Positions 1 to 4,851 of a stretch of DNA of 6,706 nt are shown piece after piece (position 1 is the first letter of the stretch; each line of letters opens with the position of its first letter). Source of the DNA: CAYMUN01 sp964440265 (lineage in GTDB: Bacteria; Patescibacteriota; Saccharimonadia; Saccharimonadales; UBA4665); NCBI GenBank assembly GCA_964440265.1, contig CAYTRU010000059.1, positions 1 through 6,706 on the forward strand, read 5' to 3'. A program made the translations under genes and the position numbers. The notes below the pieces were generated by a model. It was not told the origin of the DNA. It did no database searches and worked only from the letters and a program-made list of their open reading frames with translations.

Positions 1-200
1 CAGCGGTGACGCTGGGAAGAGGTAAACCCTGCCTGCTGCAAGGAGATGGATACTTGAGGCCTAAAGCCTGAAGCGTCCCGCTAAGGATTCATCGTAAAAA
101 CCGCTTGAGCTCGCTGGCAACAGCGCGCCTAGATAGATGATCAGCTCGCCGCCTCTTTATCGAGACGGATGACAAAACCCGGCTTATAGATAATCTGGCC
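1..200 (+). ncRNA. rnpB: RNase P RNA (bacterial), 3' part; 5' end outside window
   Basis: This is the catalytic RNA of RNase P, which removes 5' leaders from pre-tRNA. The universally conserved 3' half is readable in order: GAGGTAAACCC near 20-30, GCAAGGAGATGGATA near 38-52, CTTGAGC near 104-110, CCTAGATNNATG at 128-139, and ACAAAACCCGGCTTAT at 172-187. These match the corresponding blocks of the Escherichia coli RNA (GGTAAAC, GCAAGGCCAAATAG, CTTGAG, CCTAGATGAATG, ACAGAACCCGGCTTAT). The segment between CCTAGAT and ACAAAACCC can form the expected terminal hairpin region. The 5' strand of helix P1 is outside the window, so the 3' boundary is set only by homology and could lie anywhere from about 187 to 205. 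The gene is convergent with rplT. Confidence 0.95.
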
Positions 201-249
201 GCTTATTACGAGTTCGACATCTCTATAGTATAGACACCGTGAAACCGGG

Positions 250-288
250 TATGTAAAATTAGTAACTATTTGTTACTAATTTTACATA
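250..288. terminator. Perfect 17-bp inverted repeat between convergent rnpB and rplT; possible bidirectional terminator
   Basis: The arms 250-266 and 272-288 are exact reverse complements around a 5-nt loop (TATTT); each arm contains ATGTAAAATTAGTAAC or its complement. The position, about 50 nt past the rnpB 3' end and about 110 nt past the rplT stop, fits a shared terminator for two convergent units. Against this, the stem is AT-rich and no run of T follows it on either strand (AGGG to the right, ACCC to the left on the minus strand), so it is not a textbook intrinsic terminator. It could instead be a processing hairpin, a protein binding site or a remnant of a mobile element. Confidence 0.5.
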
Positions 289-399
289 GGGTTAAAAGGC
301 ATGACAAGAGCACGTGTAGGTGTGGTAATTAAGACTTGGGAAGTGATATATAGATTACTAGCAAGCTCGACGGCGCGCGGTATTGAAGCGGTATATTGG

Positions 400-744
400 T
401 TATTTCTTGATGGCTTTGACGACAGCCGTAAAGGCGGCGGGCTCATTGACAGCTAGTTCGGCCAAGACTTTGCGGTCCAGGGTGATGTTGGCGGTCTTAA
501 GGCCGGCAATTAAGCGACTATACGTGGTGCCATTGAGGCGGGCAGCAGCGTTGATGCGCGTGTTCCAGAGCTGGCGGAATGTCCGCTTGCGGTTTTTGCG
601 GTCTCGGGTAGCGAACTGCAGTGATTTCGTGACGGCTTGGCGGCCCCGCTTAATGCTTACCCTATTGGGGTGGCTAAAGCCCTTAGTGGCCTCACGAATT
701 TTCTTGTGTTTGGCGTGACTGGCGACGCCGCGTTTGACTCTCAT
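400..744 (-). CDS. rplT: 50S ribosomal protein L20
   Basis: L20 binds 23S rRNA and is needed early in large-subunit assembly. In E. coli it also represses translation of its own operon by binding the mRNA. The 114-residue product has the normal family length. It starts MRVKRGVASHAKHKKI, a basic RNA-binding tail, and continues with the family signatures KRTFRQLWNTRINAAAR (about residues 53-69), YSRLIAGL and ANITLDRKVLAELAV (about 85-99). The ATG at 744 is preceded by AAGGAG (751-756) with a 6-nt spacer. It lies 22 nt after rpmI in the classical infC-rpmI-rplT order and is the last gene of the operon. The stop is TAA. No oddities were seen. Confidence 0.98.
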   Translation of the reverse strand: MRVKRGVASHAKHKKIREATKGFSHPNRVSIKRGRQAVTKSLQFATRDRKNRKRTFRQLWNTRINAAARLNGTTYSRLIAGLKTANITLDRKVLAELAVNEPAAFTAVVKAIKK

Positions 745-766
745 AATTTACTCCTTGTAGTAGCGC

Positions 767-961
767 CTAAACGCCTAAATTCTTCTTGATATTAGTGGCC
801 ATTTTGCCGGTGCGAGTAGTGAGGCCGCGTAGTGCGCGTTTGCGGCTACCACTCTTCTTGCCTAAGAAGTGGTTTAGATTGGCGCTGCCAACTCGGACTT
901 TGCCGTTTTTGGTGACGCGGACGCGGTCTTTAGTGCCGCTGTGGGTCTTTAGTTTTGGCAT
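767..961 (-). CDS. rpmI: 50S ribosomal protein L35
   Basis: L35 is a small basic protein of the large ribosomal subunit. The 64-residue length is typical. The start MPKLKTHSGTKDRVRVTKNG matches the family pattern PK.KTH.g..KR...T..GK, and HFLGKKSGSRKRALRG (about residues 31-46) matches the conserved H.l.kKs..rkR.Lr segment. The ATG overlaps the infC stop by one base (TAATG), and GAAGGAG lies 7 nt upstream inside the end of infC, so translation is probably coupled to that of infC. The stop is TAG. It is the middle gene of the infC-rpmI-rplT operon. Confidence 0.97.
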   Translation of the reverse strand: MPKLKTHSGTKDRVRVTKNGKVRVGSANLNHFLGKKSGSRKRALRGLTTRTGKMATNIKKNLGV

Positions 962-1611
962 TATGATTCTCCTTCTTTAGTAACTGCTACTTTGGCTTTC
1001 GGGATGGTGGCTGATGCTGGTGCTTTTGGGTCTGCAACTGCGGGGAGCGGACTTACGATTGGCGTGGGCTTTGGGGTTACAGCTGGAACAATAATTGGTT
1101 TCTTGCCACTGCTCCGAACGACAAAACTTAATTGCTTGCCAGCTAATTGTGGCTGTTGGTCAACTATAATTGTATCACCGAAGTCCTCGATTACCTTTTT
1201 GGCGATGGTGAAGCCGATTTCCTTGTGGGCCTGCTCGCGGCCCCGGTAAAACAGCGTGATCTTGACCTTGTGCCCAGCTTCCAGAAATTTGGCAACCTTA
1301 CCCATTTTGATAGCCAGGTCATGCGCACCGATCTTGAGGCCAAAGCGCATCTGTTTTAGATCTAAAGTCTTGGTTGTCTTGCGGTTCTTTTGCAGCTGCT
1401 TGGTGCGCTGGTAGTTGAACTTGCCCCAGTCGACGATCTTGCAGACTGGCGGATCAGCGTCTGGTGAAATTTCCACCAAGTCCAGATCACGCTCCTGGGC
1501 TAGGCTAAGGGCCTCCTGCTTGCTCAAAACGCCGAGTTGCTTGCCATCTTCATCAATGACGCGCATCTGGTGTGCCCGAATTTGCTCATTCAGGCGGGTG
1601 TATTTGGCGAT
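961..1611 (-). CDS. infC: Translation initiation factor IF-3, AUC start, with a Pro/Ala-rich C-terminal tail
   Basis: IF-3 binds the 30S subunit, prevents premature 50S joining and rejects non-canonical start codons. The product is 216 residues if it begins at ATC 1611, reading M/I-AKYTRLNEQIRAHQMRVIDEDG, which is the normal IF-3 N-terminus. A start at ATG 1566 would cut off the conserved NEQIRA block. The N-domain covers about residues 1-80 (EISPDADPPVCKIVDWGKF at about 47-65), then a basic linker, then the C-domain with FYRGREQAHKEIG to about residue 168. The last ~48 residues are an extension rich in Pro, Ala, Val and Lys that most IF-3 proteins lack. The gene is first in the infC-rpmI-rplT operon and follows its own promoter after comM. 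The AUC start implies autoregulation as for the AUU start of E. coli infC; that part is inference. Confidence 0.96.
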   Translation of the reverse strand: MAKYTRLNEQIRAHQMRVIDEDGKQLGVLSKQEALSLAQERDLDLVEISPDADPPVCKIVDWGKFNYQRTKQLQKNRKTTKTLDLKQMRFGLKIGAHDLAIKMGKVAKFLEAGHKVKITLFYRGREQAHKEIGFTIAKKVIEDFGDTIIVDQQPQLAGKQLSFVVRSSGKKPIIVPAVTPKPTPIVSPLPAVADPKAPASATIPKAKVAVTKEGES

Positions 1612-1625
1612 AGGTCGGTCTCCTT
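1609..1625 (-). promoter_or_regulatory. infC: infC ribosome binding site and non-canonical ATC start codon
   Basis: On the minus strand AAGGAG (1620-1625) lies 8 nt before ATC (1609-1611). An in-frame TAA (1624-1626) overlaps the Shine-Dalgarno, so translation cannot start further upstream. Between that stop and the Met at 1566 there is no ATG, GTG or TTG in frame; only ATC at 1611 has a well-placed Shine-Dalgarno. IF-3 discriminates against AUU/AUC-type starts, so this codon is the expected element of negative feedback by IF-3 on its own synthesis. Confidence 0.85.
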
Positions 1626-1649
1626 AGCTTGTCTTCTGCTCTGGCTTAC

Positions 1650-1655
1650 ATTATA
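1650..1655 (-). promoter_or_regulatory. Possible second -10 box upstream of infC
   Basis: The minus strand reads a perfect TATAAT here, about 39 nt upstream of the infC start. No good -35 hexamer lies 16-18 nt further upstream, and the AT-rich context makes chance matches likely. If used, the infC leader would be only about 30 nt. Confidence 0.3.
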
Positions 1656-1682
1656 TACAGTTGTTGGTTTTAACGTATCAGC

Positions 1683-1711
1683 ATTTTAACAGATGTCGCC
1701 ACAGAGGTCAA
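1683..1711 (-). promoter_or_regulatory. Sigma70-type promoter of the infC-rpmI-rplT operon
   Basis: On the minus strand TTGACC (1706-1711) is followed after exactly 17 nt by TAAAAT (1683-1688). The -35 box begins immediately after the comM stop codon at 1712. The predicted transcription start near 1676 would give a leader of about 65 nt before infC. Confidence 0.7.
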
Positions 1712-3241
1712 CTATTCTCTTACAGTGATTCGACGGTATCGGTAGTTGAGAGCTTCAGAGAGATGTTCTGACTGAATGGTGGGAGAATTTTCAAGATCGG
1801 CGATAGTGCGGCCAACCTTTATAGTTCGCATGTATACCCGCGCGGAAAGCTTCAGTTCTTGAGCGGCATCATTGAGCAAACGTGCAGCAGCTGGCTCCAG
1901 GCGAGCTACTGTTTTTAAATCGGTATTTGTCATATCAGCGTTGAGCTTGCTCTTGTCTTTGAAGCGTCGTGCTTGCAAGCGCCGGCCGTCTGCGACTTGC
2001 TGAACAGCGAGTGCGTCAGCCTCTGGATTGAGTGGTTGGATGAGCAACTGATCATGATCTACCTCTGTGACGTGACAGTACAGGTCGATTCGGTCAAGGA
2101 TGGGGCCAGACAAACGATTACCATACTGTAGCACCTGAAAAGCGGGGCAGCTACATGCTTGATTACTGCCCTGGTAGCCACAAGGACAGGGATTGGCCGT
2201 CGCGACTAAAATAAAATTGGCGGGGAAGTCGGCAGTGTCGTTGATACGAGCAATACTAATTGTACGATTCTCGAGCGGTTGACGCAGAGCTTCCAGAGTA
2301 GCCGGATTAAATTCGGGTAATTCATCTAAAAAGAGTACTCCACGGTGGGCTAGACTGATTTCACCTGGGCGCAGCTGGTTGCCTCCACCAATCATAGCGG
2401 CATGGCTCGCCGTGTGATGAGGGGCTCGCACTGGACGTTCAGTAATCAGCTGATCGTAGTTTTGACTGGCCAGGCTATGGAGCTGCGTAACTTCCAGAAT
2501 TTCTTCATGATTCAAGGGTGGTAGAAGACTAGAGAGGGCTTTGGCCAGCATGCTCTTGCCGGTGCCCGGCGGTCCGCTGAGCAACAGATTATGCCCACCA
2601 GTAGCGGCAATCTCGAGGGCACGCTTAGCCTGAGTCTGTCCGACAATCTCACTGAGACAGATAGCTTGCTTAAAAGTGGACGTTGGCTGTGCTCGATACT
2701 GACCCTTACCAGTGTGAACCGGTGTGATTGGCTGGGTGCCAGATAGATGACCGTATAGGTGGAGCAAACTGGTAACCGGGAAGAGGGTCACTCCGGGTAC
2801 TAGCTGGGCTTGCTTGAGATTGGCCGCGGGTATATAAAACCTGGTTATACCCTTGGAACGTCCCGCTAAAACCTTACCAATGATACCTCGCACCGCACGA
2901 GTACTACCGCCTAAACCTAATTCTCCGATTACCAGTTGCCTCTCGGCGAAGTCCGGTAACTGCCCACTTGCAAGCAGGATAGCTACAGCGATGGCAAGAT
3001 CAAAGCCGCTGTCAGCTTTCGGTATATCAGCTGGAGCCAGATTTACCGTGATACGTTTACGGGGCAATACTATGCGGCTAGTTGCGAAAGCTCCTCTGAT
3101 ACGTTCTTTGGCCTCGCCGACAGCCCTGTTTGCGAAACCAACGATAATAATCTGCGGCAAATTGTTTGATAAGTGACACTCTATATCAACTAAAATATCT
3201 CCCGCGCTCGATACTATAATGCTCTGAACCTTTGCTTTCAT
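1712..3241 (-). CDS. comM: ComM/YifB family AAA+ ATPase (Mg-chelatase-like)
   Basis: ComM is a hexameric AAA+ motor that, in Vibrio and other competent bacteria, drives branch migration during integration of transforming DNA; the family was first annotated as Mg-chelatase-like YifB. The 509 residues are the usual length. An N-terminal ChlI-like domain covers about residues 1-170 (VDIECHLSNNLPQIIIVG, VNLAPADIPKADSGFDLAIA). The AAA+ core follows, with Walker A GPPGTGKS at 223-230, Walker B GVLFLDELPEF at 301-311, a conserved Cys set (C352, C354, C363, C365) after ATANP, and the arginine-finger region SGPILDRIDL at 378-387. The C-terminal lid domain contains SARVYMRTIKVGRTIADL (about 466-483). 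ATG 3241 has only a weak upstream TAGG (spacing 11). It faces the + strand secretion-like cluster across a 749-nt gap that may carry its regulation. Confidence 0.95.
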   Translation of the reverse strand: MKAKVQSIIVSSAGDILVDIECHLSNNLPQIIIVGFANRAVGEAKERIRGAFATSRIVLPRKRITVNLAPADIPKADSGFDLAIAVAILLASGQLPDFAERQLVIGELGLGGSTRAVRGIIGKVLAGRSKGITRFYIPAANLKQAQLVPGVTLFPVTSLLHLYGHLSGTQPITPVHTGKGQYRAQPTSTFKQAICLSEIVGQTQAKRALEIAATGGHNLLLSGPPGTGKSMLAKALSSLLPPLNHEEILEVTQLHSLASQNYDQLITERPVRAPHHTASHAAMIGGGNQLRPGEISLAHRGVLFLDELPEFNPATLEALRQPLENRTISIARINDTADFPANFILVATANPCPCGYQGSNQACSCPAFQVLQYGNRLSGPILDRIDLYCHVTEVDHDQLLIQPLNPEADALAVQQVADGRRLQARRFKDKSKLNADMTNTDLKTVARLEPAAARLLNDAAQELKLSARVYMRTIKVGRTIADLENSPTIQSEHLSEALNYRYRRITVRE

Positions 3242-3329
3242 GTATGATTTTACCTACCTCACTAGACGAATCTGTGCTCACATCACACGTTTATTGATTG
3301 GTCCCCAGGAAGGTTTTAGCCATCCCAGG

Positions 3330-3375
3330 AAATAAAATTAAAACACCTCGTCATGGAAGCGACAAGGTGTTTTAA
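3330..3375 (-). terminator. Intrinsic terminator upstream of comM
   Basis: Arms 3338-3348 and 3365-3375 pair over 11 bp (TTAAAACACCT with its complement). After one C/A mismatch, three more pairs (3350-3352 with 3361-3363) close an 8-nt loop. On the minus strand the stem is followed directly by TTTTATTT. On the plus strand the T-run comes about 11 nt later, so the minus strand is the better direction, though some bidirectional activity is possible. Confidence 0.65.
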
Positions 3376-3428
3376 GGATTATTTAATTTTTTGGTTTTGC
3401 TTTTGAAGGTTTTGATTAATCTTTTGGT

Positions 3429-3459
3429 GGAACAACGATTTGCGAGAAATCGTTGTTCC
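3429..3459. repeat. Perfect 13-bp hairpin
   Basis: GGAACAACGATTT (3429-3441) and its exact complement (3447-3459) flank a GCGAG loop. On the plus strand a T-rich run (GTTTTTATTTTT) begins about 9 nt after the stem, too far for an ideal terminator. On the minus strand no T-run follows. It probably forms the central stem of the predicted minus-strand RNA. Confidence 0.6.
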
Positions 3460-3480
3460 TATCGGACGTTTTTATTTTTG

Positions 3481-3503
3481 AGCACTTAATTTGTTCAAGT
3501 GCT
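3481..3503. repeat. 7-bp hairpin at the predicted 5' end of the minus-strand transcript
   Basis: AGCACTT (3481-3487) pairs with AAGTGCT (3497-3503) around a 9-nt loop. On the minus strand the stem starts at the predicted transcription start, where a 5' stem often stabilises an RNA. Confidence 0.45.
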
Positions 3504-3509
3504 ATACGT

Positions 3510-3538
3510 ATCTTATAGAATAGTATTTCCAGCGTCAA
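3510..3538 (-). promoter_or_regulatory. Sigma70-like promoter, minus strand
   Basis: On the minus strand TTGACG (3533-3538) is followed after 17 nt by TAAGAT (3510-3515), or after 15 nt by TATAAG (3512-3517). The -35 match is 5 of 6. It would drive the predicted small RNA or the comM leader. Confidence 0.5.
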
Positions 3539-3590
3539 TAACATTCTGCTTAAGCTCATGGTAAACCTGTGCATAACTTTTCATACCCAT
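3513..3590 (-). pseudogene. Possible 25-codon ORF or gene remnant
   Basis: From ATG 3590 to TAA 3513 the minus strand encodes 25 residues, starting MGMKSYAQVYHELK and ending DAGNTIL. The text resembles the first helix of a real protein rather than noise; it vaguely recalls the N-terminus of DHH-family phosphoesterases of the NrnA type, where a helix precedes a hydrophobic strand. The sequence stops where that strand would begin, and nothing like the rest of the family follows. No Shine-Dalgarno precedes it, and a promoter-like sequence overlaps its end. It could be a decayed fragment, a real microprotein or chance. Confidence 0.2.
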
Positions 3591-3614
3591 CGTTCAATTG
3601 GCCGCTTTACCATG
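3557..3614. repeat. 9-bp inverted repeat between the divergent promoters
   Basis: CATGGTAAA (3557-3565) and TTTACCATG (3606-3614) are exact complements separated by 40 nt. They lie between the minus-strand promoter (3510-3538) and the plus-strand promoter (3678-3706), a position where paired operator half-sites would control both. A long-range stem in a transcript is the other option. Confidence 0.35.
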
Positions 3615-3677
3615 CAGGGACAGTCATAAAAACCCATATTTTTGTGCTAGATAAAGCTATTGCGGGCAACTTCAGAA

Positions 3678-3706
3678 TTGACATTATCGTACATTCGTGC
3701 TACATT
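3678..3706 (+). promoter_or_regulatory. Strong sigma70-type promoter for the + strand cluster
   Basis: A perfect TTGACA (3678-3683) is followed after exactly 17 nt by TACATT (3701-3706), which is preceded by TGC as in extended -10 promoters. The predicted start near 3713 gives a leader of about 278 nt before the ATG at 3991. Confidence 0.7.
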
Positions 3707-3773
3707 GGAATGGTAAGTCACTAAAACAAAAACGTTCGTCGAAGCTTAGCAATGTCAGAATGAAGCCCTCGTG

Positions 3774-3928
3774 GGGGCGGACTTACAAACCATAAACGGT
3801 CAGCCTGCTAAGGGCATCCGTCTAGCGCTCTGTTTAGCCCTCAAGGCTGATAGAGCGGTCAGTCATCTCGCCGATCGGGCGATAAGCGCTCCAATAGTCT
3901 ATTCAATTATGAGCGGATTTATCGCCCC
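3774..3928 (+). promoter_or_regulatory. GC-rich structured leader with competing pairings
   Basis: Several stems can form in the plus-strand transcript. GGGGCG (3774-3779) can pair with CGCCCC (3923-3928), closing the whole element. CGCTCT/AGAGCG (3826-3831 with 3852-3857) encloses AGCC/GGCT (3836-3839 with 3845-3848). GGGCGATAA-G-CGCTC (3877-3891) can pair with GAGCG (3911-3915) and TTATCGCCC (3919-3927). The same GGCGA can instead pair with TCGCC (3868-3872), so the alternatives exclude one another as in a switching leader. No known riboswitch consensus was recognised, and no terminator or Shine-Dalgarno mask was identified with certainty. It could also be a separate RNA gene. Confidence 0.4.
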
Positions 3929-3990
3929 GGCACCATGTTCTCCATGCGCTTTTATCATTGTACTAGAAGATTCTCGGGAAAGGTCATCGC

Positions 3991-4359
3991 ATGAACCACT
4001 TAGGTACACGTAAAGCTTACTTGCAGTTGGGGTGTTTGCTCGGTGCTGATATTTTGCTTTTTGGTGGTACGAACCCGAAAGATATACCATCGTATATGTT
4101 AATTGTCGGATTCATGCTGCTGAGTCTAACCATCTATTTCCTATTGAAAGGCTTAGTGGTCTTGCTGCGCCTAGCTGGTTTTCCGATTAAGCATACACGG
4201 CGCCTTTTGACTGCTGGTACAGCGCTGTTTAGTGGCTGCATGGCCCTACAGTCTATCGGGCAGTTAAGTTTTAGGGATGCCTTGGTACTGTGCCTCCTTA
4301 TCTGTCTGTTATATGTATATATCGCTTATGCAAAGGCTGAGAGACAAAATGTGCTATAA
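3991..4359 (+). CDS. Small four-helix membrane protein, unknown function
   Basis: I do not recognise a named family. The 122 residues contain four hydrophobic stretches, about 9-26, 34-60, 72-90 and 95-114, joined by short basic loops (KHTRR at 67-71, KAER at 115-118), with no signal peptidase site evident. ATG 3991 is supported by AAAGG (3979-3983) with a 7-nt spacer; the residues before the first helix (MNHLGTRK) are polar and basic, which suggests a cytoplasmic N-terminus. It is the first gene after the promoter at 3678 and a long structured leader, and lies 42 nt before the proline-rich gene and the membrane ATPase. By position it may be an integral membrane partner of that ATPase, comparable to small inner-membrane subunits of secretion systems; this is inference from context only. 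Confidence 0.75.
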   Translation: MNHLGTRKAYLQLGCLLGADILLFGGTNPKDIPSYMLIVGFMLLSLTIYFLLKGLVVLLRLAGFPIKHTRRLLTAGTALFSGCMALQSIGQLSFRDALVLCLLICLLYVYIAYAKAERQNVL

Positions 4360-4401
4360 CTTTGGCCGTAAGCCTATTATAAGGAGAGCGTAAGCTGTAT
4401 A

Positions 4402-4848
4402 ATGGTAACTATGAATCCGACTGCCAACTCTAAGGAGGCTCAGCCTGTGCCGGGGCCTATCGACAAGCAGGAAAAGCCAACAAAAGCTGCCGAGAAGACT
4501 TCAAAAACTACTGAAACTGGGCTCCAGCCAGTTGAGCAGGCACCTGTTGGCAGTGAAAAAGCACCCGTCGCTATGCCACCTGCTCAGTTCACTGTACCGC
4601 CTTTGAGCATACCTGTTCCTCCGATACCCGTTTCTCAGAGTAGTACTACCGCTCCCGTAGCTTCGCAAGCTACTGATCTGAGCGTGGTTGACGATAGTGA
4701 CCTGATCGAAAAAGAATGGGTAAACAAAGCAAAAGAGATTGTAGCGCTCACGCGAGATGATCCCTATAAACAGAGCGAAGAATTGACGGTTTTTAAAGCT
4801 GATTACATGAAAAAGCGCTACGACAAGCACATAAAACTGAGTAAGTAG
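4402..4848 (+). CDS. Proline-rich protein with a charged helical C-terminal domain
   Basis: The 148 residues split in two. Residues 1 to about 90 are low-complexity, rich in Pro, Lys, Thr, Ala and Gln, and are probably disordered (PVPGPIDKQEKPTKAAEK; then repeated PP, VPP and PVP units). Residues about 97-148 form a charged, probably helical domain with LIEKEWVNKAKEIV, TRDDPYKQ and KADYMKKRYDKHIK, of a type I associate with small proteins next to secretion ATPases in Saccharibacteria. No signal peptide or membrane helix is seen. The start is uncertain: ATG 4402 lies 15 nt after AAGGAG (4381-4386), longer than usual, and ATG 4411 is also possible. It ends with TAG 3 nt before, and in the same frame as, the ATPase gene, so the two products are probably partners. 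Function unknown; an adaptor role is a guess. Confidence 0.8.
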   Translation: MVTMNPTANSKEAQPVPGPIDKQEKPTKAAEKTSKTTETGLQPVEQAPVGSEKAPVAMPPAQFTVPPLSIPVPPIPVSQSSTTAPVASQATDLSVVDDSDLIEKEWVNKAKEIVALTRDDPYKQSEELTVFKADYMKKRYDKHIKLSK

Positions 4849-4851
4849 TCT

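Larger units (their letters stand above)
3328..3503 (-). ncRNA. Predicted small RNA or attenuated comM leader
   Basis: This is inferred from architecture, with no match to a known RNA family. A promoter-like element (3510-3538) predicts a minus-strand start near 3503. The transcript would begin with a 7-bp hairpin (3481-3503), continue to a perfect 13-bp hairpin (3429-3459), and end at an 11-bp plus 3-bp hairpin followed by UUUUAUUU (to about 3330). The result is a unit of about 175 nt ending some 90 nt before comM. If termination is incomplete or regulated, the same element would be a comM attenuator. No expression evidence is available. Confidence 0.35.
3242..3990. other. 749-nt divergent intergenic region between comM and the + strand cluster
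   Basis: No convincing gene is seen here. From left to right it holds three hairpins (3338-3375, 3429-3459, 3481-3503), a minus-strand promoter (3510-3538), a possible 25-codon minus-strand ORF (3513-3590), a 9-bp inverted repeat (3557-3565 with 3606-3614), an AT-rich hairpin (3625-3646), a plus-strand promoter (3678-3706) and a GC-rich, multi-hairpin leader (3774-3928). The left and middle parts are AT-rich, while 3765-3930 is clearly GC-richer. The comM-proximal 85 nt (3242-3327) show no recognisable promoter. Confidence 0.8.

Noticed and set aside
301..456. 51-codon + strand ORF starting at ATG 301
   Set aside because: Its last third is antisense to the end of rplT, no promoter or well-spaced Shine-Dalgarno is present, and the product resembles no family I know.
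383..718. + strand ORF of 111 codons
   Set aside because: Lies antisense within rplT; its basic, low-complexity product is a shadow of the Arg/Lys-rich gene.
786..1627. + strand ORFs opposite rpmI and infC
   Set aside because: All are antisense shadows of strongly conserved ribosomal and IF-3 genes, without ribosome binding sites.
2853..3176. + strand ORF of 107 codons
   Set aside because: Antisense to the N-terminal domain of comM, which is clearly the real gene.
3269..3286. CRP-like half-sites (TGTGA...GCACA) upstream of comM on the minus strand
   Set aside because: Spacing and the second half-site deviate from TGTGA-N6-TCACA, and a CRP regulator is not expected in this lineage.
3774..3935. 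tmRNA or tRNA-like gene suggested by GGGGGCGGA and a later GGCACCA
   Set aside because: GGGGCG can pair with CGCCCC, but no T-arm with GTTCRANNC sits before GGCACCA, the acceptor strand does not fit, and no tag peptide frame ending in LAA is present.
3771..4013. 80-codon + strand ORF from GTG 3771
   Set aside because: No Shine-Dalgarno, runs 23 nt into the better-supported gene at 3991 in another frame, and its codons coincide with hairpin arms. It cannot be fully excluded.
3899..4090. 63-codon - strand ORF
   Set aside because: Overlaps the structured leader and the start of the membrane-protein gene, with no supporting signal.
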